Assembly: GCF_001708445.1 (NCBI RefSeq)
Contig: NZ_CP015637.1
Span: forward strand, 4,155,001 to 4,219,000
DNA length: 64,000 nt
Direction of reading: 5' to 3'
Source: Pseudomonas fluorescens
GTDB lineage: Bacteria > Pseudomonadota > Gammaproteobacteria > Pseudomonadales > Pseudomonadaceae
The position numbers and the translations under genes are program-made. Positions 1-10,386 of this stretch are shown one piece after another (positions within the stretch are counted from its first letter, which is position 1; every line of letters begins with the position of its first letter). The notes beneath the pieces were generated by a model that was not told the origin of the DNA, did no database searches, and worked only from the letters and a program-made list of their open reading frames with translations.

Positions 1-219
1 ATCTTCAGCATGGGCAGCCTGTTTATCGGCAAGGAGCCGATCATCAAGGACGGCGTGCCGCAAGACCTGCTGCATTACACCGACCCCCTGCCCCAGGCAC
101 TGGTGCTGACGGCGATCGTGATCAGCTTCGCGATGACCGCGTTGTTCCTCGTGGTGCTGCTGGCATCGCGGGGCCTGACCGGCACCGACCATGTGGACGG
201 CCGGGAGCCCAAGGAATGA
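1..219 (+). CDS. mnhC: Na+/H+ antiporter subunit C, 3' part
   Basis: The open frame runs in from the left edge and ends in TGA at 217-219, so only the C-terminal ~72 residues are present. They contain one hydrophobic segment preceded by PLPQALVLTAIVI, a motif typical of the MnhC/MrpC (NuoK-like) subunit of multi-subunit cation/proton antiporters. The tail is short, charged and cytoplasmic-like. Its stop overlaps the next start in ATGA (216-219), so it is translationally coupled to mnhD. The identity rests on this motif plus the complete D-E-F-G series that follows. The upstream mnhA/B genes are outside the window. Confidence 0.85.
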   Translation: MFSMGSLFIGKEPIIKDGVPQDLLHYTDPLPQALVLTAIVISFAMTALFLVVLLASRGLTGTDHVDGREPKE

Positions 220-1892
220 ACCTGGCGTACTCCCTGATCGCCGCGCCGATCCTGCTGCCCCTGCTGACCGCTGCATTGATGCTGATGCTTGGCGAAAAGC
301 GCCGGCCACTCAAGGCCCGTATCAACCTGTTCTCGACCCTGCTCGGCCTCGGCCTCTCGGTGTTCCTGATGGGGTGGATGCACGGCAGTAGCGATGCGGT
401 GGTGGTTTACCTGCTGGGCAACTGGCAAGCGCCGTTCGGCATCGTGCTGGTGGCGGATAAGTTATCGGTGCTGATGCTGGTGCTGACCGGCATCGTCGGC
501 GTCAGCGCGCTGTTGTTTGCCATGGCCCGCTGGGACCGTGCCGGCACCAGTTTCCATGCGCTGTTCCAGATTCAGTTGATGGGCTTGTACGGTGCCTTCC
601 TGACCGCCGACCTGTTCAACCTGTTCGTCTTCTTCGAAGTGCTGCTGGCCGCGTCCTATGGCTTGATGCTGCACGGTTCGGGGCGCGCACGGGTGTCGTC
701 GGGGCTGCATTACATCGCGATCAACCTGCTGGCCTCATCGCTGTTCCTGATCGGCGCGGCGATGGTCTATGGCGTCACCGGCACGCTGAACTTCGCCGAC
801 CTGGCGTTGAAAATCCCGCTGGTGCCGGAAGCCGATCGCGGCCTGTTGCATGCCGGCGCGGCGATCCTCGCCACCGCATTCCTGGCCAAGGCGGGCATGT
901 GGCCGCTGAATTTCTGGTTGGCACCCGCCTACTCCTCGGCCAGCGCGCCGGTGGCGGCGATGTTCGCGATCATGACCAAGGTCGGCGTGTACACCGTGCT
1001 ACGTTTGTGGACCCTGCTGTTCTCTGGCCAGGCCGGCGCGTCGGCACTGTTCGGCGGCGACTGGCTGGTGTACGGCGGCATGGCCACGATCATCTGCGCC
1101 TCACTGGCCATGGTGGCGGCGCAGCGCCTGGAGCGCATGGCCAGTCTGAGCATTCTGGTATCGGCCGGCATCCTGCTGTCAGCGGTGGGGTTCGCCCAGC
1201 CAAGCCTGACGGCAGGCGCATTGTTCTATCTGGTCAGCTCGACATTGGCGCTGAGTGCCCTGTTCCTGCTGGCGGAACTGATCGAGCGATCGCGCTCGGC
1301 CAACGACCTGCCTTTGGATGAAGAAATCGATGCGCTGCCCAAAGCCATGGAGTCCTTGCATCCACGGCCAGGCGTCAACCTCGATGACGAACAGAAAGCC
1401 GTGGTCGGCCAGGTCATTCCCTGGACCATGGCGTTCCTCGGCCTGAGCTTTATTGCCTGCGCCCTGCTGATTATCGGCATGCCCCCGTTGTCGGGGTTTA
1501 TCGGCAAACTCAATCTGCTGAGTGCGCTGCTCAATCCGATCGGCCTGTGGTTCAGCATTGATGAGCCGATTCGCCCGGCTGCCTGGGGCCTGGCCGCCTT
1601 GTTGATCCTGTCGGGCCTCGCATCGCTGATGGCCTTCGCCCGCCTGGGCATCCAGCGCTTCTGGACCCCGGAAGAGCGCCCTTCGCCGCTGCTGCGCCGC
1701 TTCGAATGCCTGCCGATTTTCTTCCTGCTGGGCTTGAGCGTCGTGCTGACGTTCAAGGCCGAACCGCTGATGAACTACACCCTGGACATCGCCAAGAGCC
1801 TGAACAACCCAGAACGCTACGTAATGGCCGTCATGGCCCAGCGCCCGATACCCAGCCCCGAAGCCCGCGCCGCGCTGGAGGTGCAACCATGA
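216..1892 (+). CDS. mnhD: Na+/H+ antiporter subunit D (NuoN/ND5-like)
   Basis: This 558-residue protein is very hydrophobic, with about 14 membrane segments and the proton-translocating membrane module fold shared with complex I subunits. The early region includes LFNLFVFFEVLLAASYGLML, where the Glu in the FFEV motif is the conserved membrane carboxylate of the family. The later stretch IGMPPLSGFIGK is also diagnostic. It is an inner-membrane subunit of the Mrp antiporter that exchanges Na+ or K+ for H+ and supports pH and salt homeostasis. Starts overlap on both sides (ATGA at 216-219 and 1889-1892) show one tightly coupled operon. A loop near residues 360-395 is longer and more polar than the rest. 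Confidence 0.93.
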   Translation: MNLAYSLIAAPILLPLLTAALMLMLGEKRRPLKARINLFSTLLGLGLSVFLMGWMHGSSDAVVVYLLGNWQAPFGIVLVADKLSVLMLVLTGIVGVSALLFAMARWDRAGTSFHALFQIQLMGLYGAFLTADLFNLFVFFEVLLAASYGLMLHGSGRARVSSGLHYIAINLLASSLFLIGAAMVYGVTGTLNFADLALKIPLVPEADRGLLHAGAAILATAFLAKAGMWPLNFWLAPAYSSASAPVAAMFAIMTKVGVYTVLRLWTLLFSGQAGASALFGGDWLVYGGMATIICASLAMVAAQRLERMASLSILVSAGILLSAVGFAQPSLTAGALFYLVSSTLALSALFLLAELIERSRSANDLPLDEEIDALPKAMESLHPRPGVNLDDEQKAVVGQVIPWTMAFLGLSFIACALLIIGMPPLSGFIGKLNLLSALLNPIGLWFSIDEPIRPAAWGLAALLILSGLASLMAFARLGIQRFWTPEERPSPLLRRFECLPIFFLLGLSVVLTFKAEPLMNYTLDIAKSLNNPERYVMAVMAQRPIPSPEARAALEVQP

Positions 1893-2377
1893 AGCGCCTG
1901 TTCCCTGCCCCGTGGCTGTCGCTGGCGTTGTGGGTGCTGTGGCTGGTACTCAACCTGTCCGTCAGCCCCGGCAACCTGCTGCTAGGGGCACTGCTGGGCT
2001 TTCTCGCGCCGCTGCTGATGGCGCCACTGCGTCCGCTGCCGATCCGCATCCGCCGCCCTGGGGTGATCATCCGCCTGTTCTTTCTGGTCGGCCGCGACGT
2101 GATCATCTCCAACCTGCAGGTGGCCTGGGGGGTGCTGGTGTGCGGCTCGCGACCACCGCGTTCGCGCTTCGTCAAAATCCCCCTGGACCTGCGTGACCCC
2201 AATGGGCTGGCTGTGCTGTCAATGATCACCAGCGTGACGCCCGGTACCGTCTGGTCCGAACTGGCCCTGGACCGCAGCATCCTGCTGTTGCACGTGTTCG
2301 ATCTGGATGACGACGCGCAGTTTATCCAGCACTTCAAACACGCCTACGAACGGCCCCTGATGGAGATCTTCGAATGA
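1889..2377 (+). CDS. mnhE: Na+/H+ antiporter subunit E
   Basis: This is a 162-residue protein. The ATG at 1889 overlaps the mnhD stop, which is preferred over the longer in-frame extension back to 1706 that would lie inside mnhD. The N-terminal two thirds of the first 75 residues are hydrophobic (two membrane segments). A cytoplasmic domain follows, with SMITSVTPGTV, a motif characteristic of MnhE/MrpE. MrpE is thought to be a small accessory subunit needed for full antiporter activity or assembly. It ends in ATGA with mnhF. Confidence 0.92.
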   Translation: MKRLFPAPWLSLALWVLWLVLNLSVSPGNLLLGALLGFLAPLLMAPLRPLPIRIRRPGVIIRLFFLVGRDVIISNLQVAWGVLVCGSRPPRSRFVKIPLDLRDPNGLAVLSMITSVTPGTVWSELALDRSILLLHVFDLDDDAQFIQHFKHAYERPLMEIFE

Positions 2378-2652
2378 GCCCCCTGCTCTCCAATGCGATC
2401 CTGTTCAGCCTGTTCCTGTTCTCCCTGGCCATGGTGCTGACGTTGATCCGCCTGTTCAAAGGCCCCTCGGCCCAGGACCGGGTACTGGCGCTGGACTACC
2501 TGTATATCCTGGCCATGCTGATGATGCTGGTGCTCGGTATTCGTTATGCCAGCGACACCTACTTTGAAGCGGCGCTGCTGATTGCGCTGTTCGGCTTCGT
2601 CGGCTCATTTGCCCTGGCGAAATTCCTGCTGCGTGGGGAGGTGATTGAATGA
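2374..2652 (+). CDS. mnhF: Na+/H+ antiporter subunit F
   Basis: This is a 92-residue inner-membrane protein with three predicted helices. Near the first helix it carries RLFKGPSAQDRVLALD, the GP-x-x-x-DRV/I-x-A-x-D signature of the MrpF/PhaF family. It is coupled to its neighbours by ATGA overlaps at 2374 and 2649. It is one of the small hydrophobic subunits of the hetero-oligomeric Mrp antiporter, and its size is normal for the family. Confidence 0.92.
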   Translation: MSPLLSNAILFSLFLFSLAMVLTLIRLFKGPSAQDRVLALDYLYILAMLMMLVLGIRYASDTYFEAALLIALFGFVGSFALAKFLLRGEVIE

Positions 2653-2987
2653 TGCCGTTATGGATGGAAATCGTCGTCGCGGTACTGTTGGTGTTGAGCA
2701 GCGTGTTCGCACTGATCGGCGCGATTGGCTTGCTGCGCATGAAAGACTTCTTCCAGCGCATGCACCCGCCGGCACTGGCCTCGACGCTGGGCGCGTGGAG
2801 TGTGGCGTTGGCATCGATTATCTATTTTTCGGTGCTCAAGTCCGGACCGGTGCTGCACGGCTGGTTGATTCCGATTTTGCTGTCGATCACCGTGCCGGTG
2901 ACCACCCTGCTGCTGGCGCGCACGGCGTTGTTTCGCAAGCGCATGGCTGGCGATGATGTACCCGCCGAAGTCAGCAGCCGCCGTTGA
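2649..2987 (+). CDS. mnhG: Na+/H+ antiporter subunit G
   Basis: This 112-residue protein has three membrane helices and the MrpG/PhaG signature LLRMKDFFQRMHPPALASTLG (only its central part is diagnostic: DFFQRMHP). It is the last gene of the antiporter operon. A back-to-back REP palindrome follows at 3013-3101 and probably protects or ends the transcript. The start overlaps the mnhF stop. The short polar C-terminus has no recognisable domain. Confidence 0.92.
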   Translation: MMPLWMEIVVAVLLVLSSVFALIGAIGLLRMKDFFQRMHPPALASTLGAWSVALASIIYFSVLKSGPVLHGWLIPILLSITVPVTTLLLARTALFRKRMAGDDVPAEVSSRR

Positions 2988-3012
2988 TCCCTATAGAAAA
3001 CACGGTCAAAAC

Positions 3013-3101
3013 TGTGGGAGGGGGCTTGCCCCCGATGGCGGTGGATCAGTCAGCTCACCTGTAGCTGACCCACTGCTATCGGGGGCAAGCCCCCTCCCAC
3101 A
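3013..3101. repeat. Paired inverted REP element
   Basis: Two 24-base arms, TGTGGGAGGGGGCTTGCCCC plus CGAT at 3013-3036 and its exact reverse complement at 3078-3101, flank a 41-base centre. Each arm is itself a short hairpin. This is the arrangement of Pseudomonas REP doublets, and it sits between the convergent genes mnhG and the HIT gene. Confidence 0.9.
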
Positions 3102-3113
3102 TTTGGATTGGCG

Positions 3114-3617
3114 CTAGGCAAAAGACCTGATGTGCGCCGCCAATTCCGCCAACCCCTTATCATCGGCCCGCACATGATCGTGGGAAGAGATATAGCCCTC
3201 ATATGCCTCAAAAAACTTATCCACCTTAGAGCTCAACGGCTTGAACGTGCTGTCCTGCCCAGTCCCATGCATGGGAAACAGCTTCGCATGCAGATGATCC
3301 ACCCCATACCCTTCCAGCATCATCCCCGTACGGGCCACATCGGGAAACGCACGGTCGATCTGAAGCGCGGTTTTCTTCGCTGCAACGGCAAGCCCGGCCA
3401 ACACCTCATCCGACTGCGCAAACGCATAGCTGCCGTAGTGCTGCTTTGGGATTACCACGCTGAAACCCGGTGTATTGGGAAAGATCGAAAGAAACGCCAT
3501 ATGCTGGTCGTCTTCCCACAGAATGTGCGCTGGGGAGGTCTTTTGAACAATGCTGCAGAAGATACAATCCAATTGAATCACCGCTGGTTTCATCGTGGGT
3601 TTGGTCGTGTCGACCAT
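3114..3617 (-). CDS. HIT family nucleotide-binding protein
   Basis: This 167-residue protein begins with a CIFCSIV motif (residues ~18-24), typical of bacterial HIT proteins. Near residue 107 it carries GVDHLHAKLFPMH in place of the usual HxHxHxx triad. The third histidine position is Lys here, so catalysis as a classical Hint/Fhit nucleotide hydrolase is uncertain, although HxHxK/Q branches exist. No strong ribosome site precedes the ATG at 3617. An in-frame ATG at 3593, just before the CIFC motif, is an alternative start. It is divergent from the HxlR gene. Confidence 0.8.
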   Translation of the reverse strand: MVDTTKPTMKPAVIQLDCIFCSIVQKTSPAHILWEDDQHMAFLSIFPNTPGFSVVIPKQHYGSYAFAQSDEVLAGLAVAAKKTALQIDRAFPDVARTGMMLEGYGVDHLHAKLFPMHGTGQDSTFKPLSSKVDKFFEAYEGYISSHDHVRADDKGLAELAAHIRSFA

Positions 3618-3684
3618 CTAAAGCCAGGCTGCGGCGGACGTCAAAACAAATGGCAACTTTCCGAAATGTCCTAGGACGTATGCG

Positions 3685-4014
3685 ATGAGTAAAACCTACA
3701 CCCCTGCCACCGCCGCCGCCGACGTCGAAACCACGCTCGCCTGGCTTGGCGGGCGCTGGAAGCTGATCATTCTGTTCCACCTGTTCGGCGGCCAGGTGCA
3801 GCGTTATTCCGACCTTGAGCGACTGATCCCGGATATCTCGCAAAAGATGCTCGCCCAGCAATTGCGCCAGCTCGAAGCCGATGGCCTGGTACAGCGCACG
3901 GTCTACCCAGTGGTGCCGCCCAAGGTGGAATACCGTATGACCGAGTGGGGGCAGAGCCTGTGCCCGGTACTGGATGGCCTGCTCAAATGGCAAGCCGCCA
4001 AACCGACGAATTAG
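3685..4014 (+). CDS. HxlR-type winged-helix regulator
   Basis: This 109-residue protein shows the HxlR signature [19 protein letters not shown] followed by [20 protein letters not shown] and VEYRMTEWG, which is the recognition helix and wing. Many HxlR proteins that sense electrophiles have a Cys just before the GGxW motif. Here that position is not Cys (the segment reads [10 protein letters not shown]), and the only Cys lies near residue 92, so a redox role is doubtful. Its stop overlaps the stop of the SDR gene on the other strand (4011-4014), so the two genes are tail to tail. Confidence 0.85.
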   Translation: MSKTYTPATAAADVETTLAWLGGRWKLIILFHLFGGQVQRYSDLERLIPDISQKMLAQQLRQLEADGLVQRTVYPVVPPKVEYRMTEWGQSLCPVLDGLLKWQAAKPTN

Positions 4015-4793
4015 ACCGTAGGGACGGTGCCGCCGTCGATCACGTACTCGGTGCCGCTGATCGACGCGGCGCGGGGCGAGACCAGGAAGGCGATCAAGTC
4101 AGCCACCTCCTGAGGCTTGGCCGGCCGTCCAAGCGGAATACCGCCGAGCGCCTGCATGATGATCTGCTTGCCCCCCTCGTAATCCGTTCCCGCCTGCTCC
4201 GCCAGGCGCTCCGCCAGTGCTACCGCCGCGTCCGTCTCCACCCAGCCCGGCGAAACCCGCACCACCCGAATACCCTTGGGCGTGACTTCTTTCGACAGGC
4301 TCTTGCTGTAGGTCGCCAATGCTGCCTTTGCAGCGGCATACGCCGTGGTCGAATCCGGCAACGGCAACTCCCGCTGGATCGACGTGACATGAATAATCAC
4401 CCCGGCGCCGCGCGCGAGCATCCCAGGCAGGAGCGCCCGATCCACCCGCACTGCCGCCATCAGGTTCTGGCCCAGGGCATTCGCCCACTGCTCATCATCG
4501 AGCACCGCAAAACCACCGCCGGGCGCGCTTGAGCCGCCGAGCACATTGACGATGATATCGACGCCGCCAAGCCGAGCCTTCACCGCCTCAGTAGCACTCG
4601 CACAACCGGCGGCAGTGCCTAGGTCGGCAGCGATGAAATGCACGCCTTCGGGCGTCGAATCCGCCGCCGAACGCGCGACCGAAATCACCTGGGCGCCTTG
4701 TTCACGCAACACCGCCACCACGGCGGCGCCGATACCTTTGGTGCCACCGGTGACCAGCGCACGAAGGCCTTTTAGTCCGAGATCAAAGCTCAT
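4011..4793 (-). CDS. SDR family oxidoreductase
   Basis: This 260-residue short-chain dehydrogenase/reductase has the cofactor motif [13 protein letters not shown] (residues ~12-24), the NVLGGS structural motif, and a catalytic Ser-Tyr-Lys set in HVTSIQ and [10 protein letters not shown]. The C-terminal [10 protein letters not shown] is the usual end of classical SDRs. The ATG at 4793 is chosen because AGGAG lies 8 bases upstream; the open frame to 4850 is not needed. The basic residues after the Gly-rich loop hint at NADP(H). The substrate cannot be told. It may be controlled by the convergent HxlR protein, but nothing in the sequence proves that. Confidence 0.88.
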   Translation of the reverse strand: MSFDLGLKGLRALVTGGTKGIGAAVVAVLREQGAQVISVARSAADSTPEGVHFIAADLGTAAGCASATEAVKARLGGVDIIVNVLGGSSAPGGGFAVLDDEQWANALGQNLMAAVRVDRALLPGMLARGAGVIIHVTSIQRELPLPDSTTAYAAAKAALATYSKSLSKEVTPKGIRVVRVSPGWVETDAAVALAERLAEQAGTDYEGGKQIIMQALGGIPLGRPAKPQEVADLIAFLVSPRAASISGTEYVIDGGTVPTV

Positions 4794-4973
4794 GGAACCT
4801 ACTCCTGGATAAACGAAGACCGCAGGATAGGAACCGGGCGGATAGCCCACAAGAACGCACGAAAAGGTAATGGGCTAACCCAAAAGTTAGTGTCTGGATT
4901 CAGGGGTCCTCGTAACACACCCAACTGTAGGAGTCGGCTTGCCAGCTCCTATAAGGGTAATGGGGGCTTGTCC

Positions 4974-5654
4974 TTACAGAATCGGCGCGCCAAATCTGTT
5001 CAGGCGTGGCATCCAGTGATCCAGGATCTGCGCCGATGCCAGCACATGATGTGCCCGCCCGATCAACAGCCGACGCGGCACAAAACCGATGTACCGGGAG
5101 TCATCGCTGTTATCGCGATTGTCCCCCAGCATGAAATAGCTGTCGGCCGGCACCACCACCGGCCCGAAATTGCGCAGTGCCCGCACCGTCGGCATGAACT
5201 GCACCGTGCGCTGACGGTTGGCCGCCCGTTCGGTCAGCTTGATTCCTGGCACCGTATGGCCGGGAACGATGGGTTCACTGATGTCCTGTGCGTCACTGTA
5301 GGTGGACGGCACGCCGTTAACCCACAACACCTCATCCTTCATTTCCAGGGTGTCACCGGGAATACCGACGATGCGCTTGATCAGGCGCATGCCATCCTTG
5401 GGCGACGAGAACGTCACCACATCGCCGCGCTGGGGGTTATCGAGTTTGGCCAGGGAGATGTCCGTGAGCGGCAGCTTGAGGTCGTAGGCCACGCGATTGA
5501 CCAACACCACATCGCCCTCCAGCAATGTCGGGCGCATGGAGCCAGAGGGAATGGGATTCCAGTCGGCCAGGGATGTACGGAAAACGCCGAAGCACAACCA
5601 GAAAATAATTGCGTAACGGTAACGGATCAACCAACTTCGCATACATCCTCGCAC
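4974..5654 (-). CDS. lepB: Signal peptidase I (second type)
   Basis: This is a 226-residue membrane-anchored serine protease of family S26. One N-terminal hydrophobic segment (about residues 12-27) precedes the nucleophile motif PSGSMRPTL. The general base Lys lies in RLIKRIVGIPGD, and GDNRDNSDDSR closes the active site. It cleaves signal peptides of exported preproteins at the periplasmic face. It is shorter than the usual two-helix LepB of gamma-proteobacteria (~284 residues) and does not sit in the lepA-lepB-rnc locus, so it is probably an accessory paralog. The start may instead be the Met five codons in. Confidence 0.88.
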   Translation of the reverse strand: MRGCMRSWLIRYRYAIIFWLCFGVFRTSLADWNPIPSGSMRPTLLEGDVVLVNRVAYDLKLPLTDISLAKLDNPQRGDVVTFSSPKDGMRLIKRIVGIPGDTLEMKDEVLWVNGVPSTYSDAQDISEPIVPGHTVPGIKLTERAANRQRTVQFMPTVRALRNFGPVVVPADSYFMLGDNRDNSDDSRYIGFVPRRLLIGRAHHVLASAQILDHWMPRLNRFGAPIL

Positions 5655-5788
5655 GGCAGAAAGGGGGCGTAAGGGCTATCTTTATCGCCGCTCGGTTGTT
5701 ACACGCAAAGATTAAATTAACATTAGCGCCAGGCTAAAAGCCCCCGTTGACTGTCGTTGCGTCCAGCGCATAAAGAGGAGTGTCCACC

Positions 5789-6352
5789 ATGGAGATCAAA
5801 TGTTCTGTCTTTATCGCCGCCAGCATCGACGGCTTTATTGCCCGTCCAGACGGTGATATCGAATGGTTGCTCCGGCCGGAATATGAAACCGCTGAGTTGA
5901 AAGGCATGACCTATGAACGCTTTATCGCCACGGTCGATGCGCTGGTGATGGGCCGAAAAACCCTGGAGAAAGTAGTGTCCTTCCCCAAGTGGCTCTATGA
6001 GGGTACACCGGTCATTGCGCTCTCTCACCAGCCGCTGCAAATCCCTGCACATCTGGAGGGCAAGGTCGAGGTCATGGCGGGAGATGCAACCACACTCGTG
6101 GCGGCGTTAGCTGAGCGCGGCATGAAGCATCTCTATATCGACGGTGGCCAAACGATCCAGGCGTTTCTTGAAGCGGGCCTGATCAATGAGCTGATCATTA
6201 CCCGTATCCCGGTTTTACTCGGGCAAGGGATCCCGCTATTCAGTCAGGTTGGCAGTGAGCATGAGCTCCACCACGTCGGAACGTACGTGTCGGACAATGG
6301 TTTTGTGCAGAGTCGATATCAAGTGGCAGCAGGCTCTCGCACCGCGCAATAG
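5789..6352 (+). CDS. DHFR/RibD C-terminal domain reductase
   Basis: This 187-residue protein opens with VFIAASIDGFIARPDGDIEW, the signature of the dihydrofolate-reductase-like family that includes the RibD reductase domain. MGRKTLEKV and YIDGGQTIQAFLEAGLI supply the cofactor-binding part. It probably uses NAD(P)H on an unknown small substrate. The ATG at 5789 follows AAGAGGAG with an 8-base gap, so it is preferred over the GTG at 5780. It is monocistronic. A REP fragment follows the stop, then a repeat also found at 45.4 kb. Confidence 0.85.
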   Translation: MEIKCSVFIAASIDGFIARPDGDIEWLLRPEYETAELKGMTYERFIATVDALVMGRKTLEKVVSFPKWLYEGTPVIALSHQPLQIPAHLEGKVEVMAGDATTLVAALAERGMKHLYIDGGQTIQAFLEAGLINELIITRIPVLLGQGIPLFSQVGSEHELHHVGTYVSDNGFVQSRYQVAAGSRTAQ

Positions 6353-6375
6353 GGGGCAAGCCCCCTCCCACATTT
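6351..6375. repeat. Single REP arm
   Basis: AGGGGGCAAGCCCCCTCCCA begins at 6351, only just after the stop of the reductase gene. It is one half of the REP doublet seen elsewhere in the window, and no partner arm is present. It overlaps the start of the 80-base dispersed repeat. Confidence 0.85.
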
Positions 6376-6435
6376 GATCGCGGGTGGCAGGTGGAGAGCC
6401 GCCCGGCTGTGGATCGCATGGATACCGCCGATCCC
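6356..6435. repeat. 80-base dispersed repeat, copy 1
   Basis: These 80 bases align without gaps to 45425-45504, with about 70 identical positions by my count. The shared part goes well beyond the REP arm and includes GGTGGCAGG, CCCGGCTGTGGATC and GGATACCGCC. It has no convincing reading frame. Confidence 0.7.
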
Positions 6436-6473
6436 ACACTGGATCGGGTGAGCCGCTCACTAAAACGGTGCGC

Positions 6474-6510
6474 AAAAAAACGCCCCGAACCAGTCGGGGC
6501 GTTTTTTATT
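6474..6510 (-). terminator. Rho-independent terminator of cysS
   Basis: The stem CGCCCCGA/TCGGGGCG (6481-6488 and 6494-6501) has a 5-base loop. It is flanked by seven A residues on the left and six T residues on the right, so it can work in both directions. It lies 14 bases past the cysS stop on the minus strand. Confidence 0.9.
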
Positions 6511-6523
6511 CAGGGTTTGCTGA

Positions 6524-7912
<1,389 letters not shown>

Positions 7913-7932
7913 GACAGTTCCTTAAAACAGAA

Positions 7933-9633
7933 TCACTGGCCCCACGAATCACGCAAGGTCACGGTACGGTTGAATACCGGCTGACCTGGTTTCGAGTCCT
8001 TGATATCCGCGCAGAAGTAGCCTTCGCGCTCGAACTGGAAACGGTCTTCCGGCTGTGCGTCGCCCAAGGATGGCTCGGCACGACAACCGGTGAGCACTTG
8101 CAGGGAGTCAGGGTTGATGTTGTCGAGGAAGCTGGCGCTGTCTTCGGCCTTTTCAGGATTCGGCGAACGGAACAGGCGATCGTACAGACGCACTTCACAC
8201 TCGATGCTGGCAGCGGCCGGCACCCAGTGGATCACGCCCTTGACCTTGCGGCCTTCAGGGTTCTTGCCCAGGGTTTCCGGGTCGTAGGAGCAACGCAGCT
8301 CGACGATGTTGCCATTGGCGTCCTTGATGGCTTCGTCGGCGCGGATCACGTAGCTGCCGCGCAGGCGCACTTCGCCGTTCGGCTCCAGGCGCTTGTAGCC
8401 TTTTGGCGGCTCTTCCATGAAGTCATCGCGGTCGATGTAGATTTCACGCGCGAACGGCAGCTTGCGCACGCCCAGTGCTTCGTTCTGCGGATGACGCGGC
8501 AGCTCGAGGTTGTCGACCTTGTCTTCCGGGTAGTTGGTGATCACGACTTTCAACGGGCGCAGCACGCACATGGCACGCGGCGCGTTCGCGTCGAGGTCCT
8601 GGCGGATGCTGAACTCGAGCATGCCGTAGTCGACCACGCCGTCGGAGCGGTTGGTGCCGACCATCTCACAGAAATTACGGATCGACGCCGGAGTGTAGCC
8701 GCGACGGCGGAAGCCCGACAGCGTCGACATGCGCGGGTCATCCCAGCCATGCACGTGCTTTTCATCCACCAGTTGCTTGAGCTTGCGCTTGCTGGTGATG
8801 GTGTAGTTCAGGTTCAGGCGGCTGAATTCGTACTGGCGCGGGTGCGCCGGTACCGGCAGGTGCTCCAGGAACCATTCGTACAGCGGGCGATGGCTCTCGA
8901 ACTCCAGGGTGCAGATGGAGTGGGTGATGCCTTCGATGGCGTCCGACTGACCGTGGGTGAAATCGTAGTTGGGGTAGATGCACCACTTGTCACCGGTCTG
9001 GTGGTGGTGGGCATGGCGGATGCGGTACATGATCGGGTCGCGCAGGTTCATGTTCGGCGAAGCCATGTCGATCTTGGCGCGCAGCACGCGGGCACCGTCC
9101 GGGAACTCACCGGCACGCATGCGGGCGAACCAGTCGAGGTTCTCTTCTACCGAACGGTCGCGGAACGGGCTGTTCCTGCCTGGCTCGGTCAGGGTGCCAC
9201 GGTATTCCTTGGCCTGCTCCGGGGTCAGGTCGTCGACGTAGGCCTTGCCGGCCTTGATCAGCTCGACGGCCCAGTCGAACAACTGGTCGAAGTACTGGGA
9301 GGCGTAGCGCACTTCACCGGACCACTCGAAGCCCAGCCACTTGATGTCGCTCTCGATGGCGTCGATGTATTCCTGGTCTTCCTTGGCCGGGTTGGTGTCG
9401 TCGAAACGCAGGTGCGTGACGCCACCGAACTCCTGGGCCAGGCCGAAGTTCACACAGATCGACTTGGCGTGACCGATGTGCAGGTAGCCGTTGGGCTCTG
9501 GCGGGAAGCGGGTGACGATCTGCGTGTGCTTGCCCGAATCCAGGTCCGCCTGGATGATCGGGCGCAGGAAATTGACCGGGACGGCAGGTCCGGCCTTGGA
9601 ATTCGAGGTAGGGTCGACAGTGGGCTTGCTCAT
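7933..9633 (-). CDS. glnS: Glutaminyl-tRNA synthetase
   Basis: This is a 566-residue class I synthetase. [18 protein letters not shown] carries the HIGH motif, and the KMSKS-like loop appears as [10 protein letters not shown], as in other GlnRS enzymes. The C-terminal half gives the beta-barrel anticodon-binding domains. The ATG at 9633 (MSKPTVD) has AAGGA a few bases upstream; the open frame to 9732 extends into the promoter region. It attaches Gln to tRNA-Gln in the cytoplasm. It is divergent from ppiB with a ~250-base gap that must hold both promoters. Confidence 0.97.
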   Translation of the reverse strand: MSKPTVDPTSNSKAGPAVPVNFLRPIIQADLDSGKHTQIVTRFPPEPNGYLHIGHAKSICVNFGLAQEFGGVTHLRFDDTNPAKEDQEYIDAIESDIKWLGFEWSGEVRYASQYFDQLFDWAVELIKAGKAYVDDLTPEQAKEYRGTLTEPGRNSPFRDRSVEENLDWFARMRAGEFPDGARVLRAKIDMASPNMNLRDPIMYRIRHAHHHQTGDKWCIYPNYDFTHGQSDAIEGITHSICTLEFESHRPLYEWFLEHLPVPAHPRQYEFSRLNLNYTITSKRKLKQLVDEKHVHGWDDPRMSTLSGFRRRGYTPASIRNFCEMVGTNRSDGVVDYGMLEFSIRQDLDANAPRAMCVLRPLKVVITNYPEDKVDNLELPRHPQNEALGVRKLPFAREIYIDRDDFMEEPPKGYKRLEPNGEVRLRGSYVIRADEAIKDANGNIVELRCSYDPETLGKNPEGRKVKGVIHWVPAAASIECEVRLYDRLFRSPNPEKAEDSASFLDNINPDSLQVLTGCRAEPSLGDAQPEDRFQFEREGYFCADIKDSKPGQPVFNRTVTLRDSWGQ

Positions 9634-9882
9634 AGGATCCTTGAACAGACAGGTTCGTGGCCGGGTGGGGCCAGATAAAACAAAGGCGATATCATAGCCG
9701 ATGCTGTCAACCACCTGACAGAGCACGGCCAAAAACTGCTGGTTTAATTGCCCGGGCGGTAAAAAACCACCTCGAAATTCCTGCAGGGCACGTTAAACTG
9801 CTCGTCTTGGCCGTCGTTTAGCCAAACCGGTCGTGGCGCCGAGGCGCCCGAACCCACGAATTCCCTGAAAAGAGTAGTACAC

Positions 9883-10386
9883 ATGACTCAAGTCAAACTG
9901 ACCACCAACCACGGTGACATCGTCATCGAGCTGAACGCCGAGAAAGCGCCGATCACCGTCGCCAACTTCATCGAATACGTGAAAGCCGGCCACTACGAAA
10001 ATACCGTTTTCCACCGTGTCATCGGCAACTTCATGGTCCAGGGCGGCGGTTTCGAGCCAGGCATGAAAGAAAAGAAAGACAAGCGTCCAAGCATCCAGAA
10101 CGAAGCGGACAACGGCCTTTCCAACGACAAGTACACCGTTGCCATGGCCCGTACCATGGAGCCGCATTCGGCCTCCGCGCAGTTCTTCATCAACGTGGCC
10201 GACAACACCTTCCTGAACCACAGCGGCAAGAACGTTCAAGGCTGGGGCTACGCGGTGTTCGGTAAAGTCACCGAAGGCACTGACGTTGTCGACAAGATCA
10301 AAGCAGTTTCCACCACCAGCAAGGCCGGCCACCAGGACGTGCCAGCAGAAGACGTGATCATCGAGAAAGCCGAGATCATTGAGTGA
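9883..10386 (+). CDS. ppiB: Peptidyl-prolyl isomerase B (cyclophilin)
   Basis: This 167-residue cyclophilin has no signal peptide, so it is the cytoplasmic form. Family motifs are [13 protein letters not shown] (catalytic Arg and Phe), [21 protein letters not shown] and [11 protein letters not shown]. It catalyses cis-trans isomerisation of Xaa-Pro bonds. It shares an overlapping GTGA junction with lpxH (10383-10386), so the two are translationally coupled, as in other pseudomonads. Confidence 0.97.
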   Translation: MTQVKLTTNHGDIVIELNAEKAPITVANFIEYVKAGHYENTVFHRVIGNFMVQGGGFEPGMKEKKDKRPSIQNEADNGLSNDKYTVAMARTMEPHSASAQFFINVADNTFLNHSGKNVQGWGYAVFGKVTEGTDVVDKIKAVSTTSKAGHQDVPAEDVIIEKAEIIE

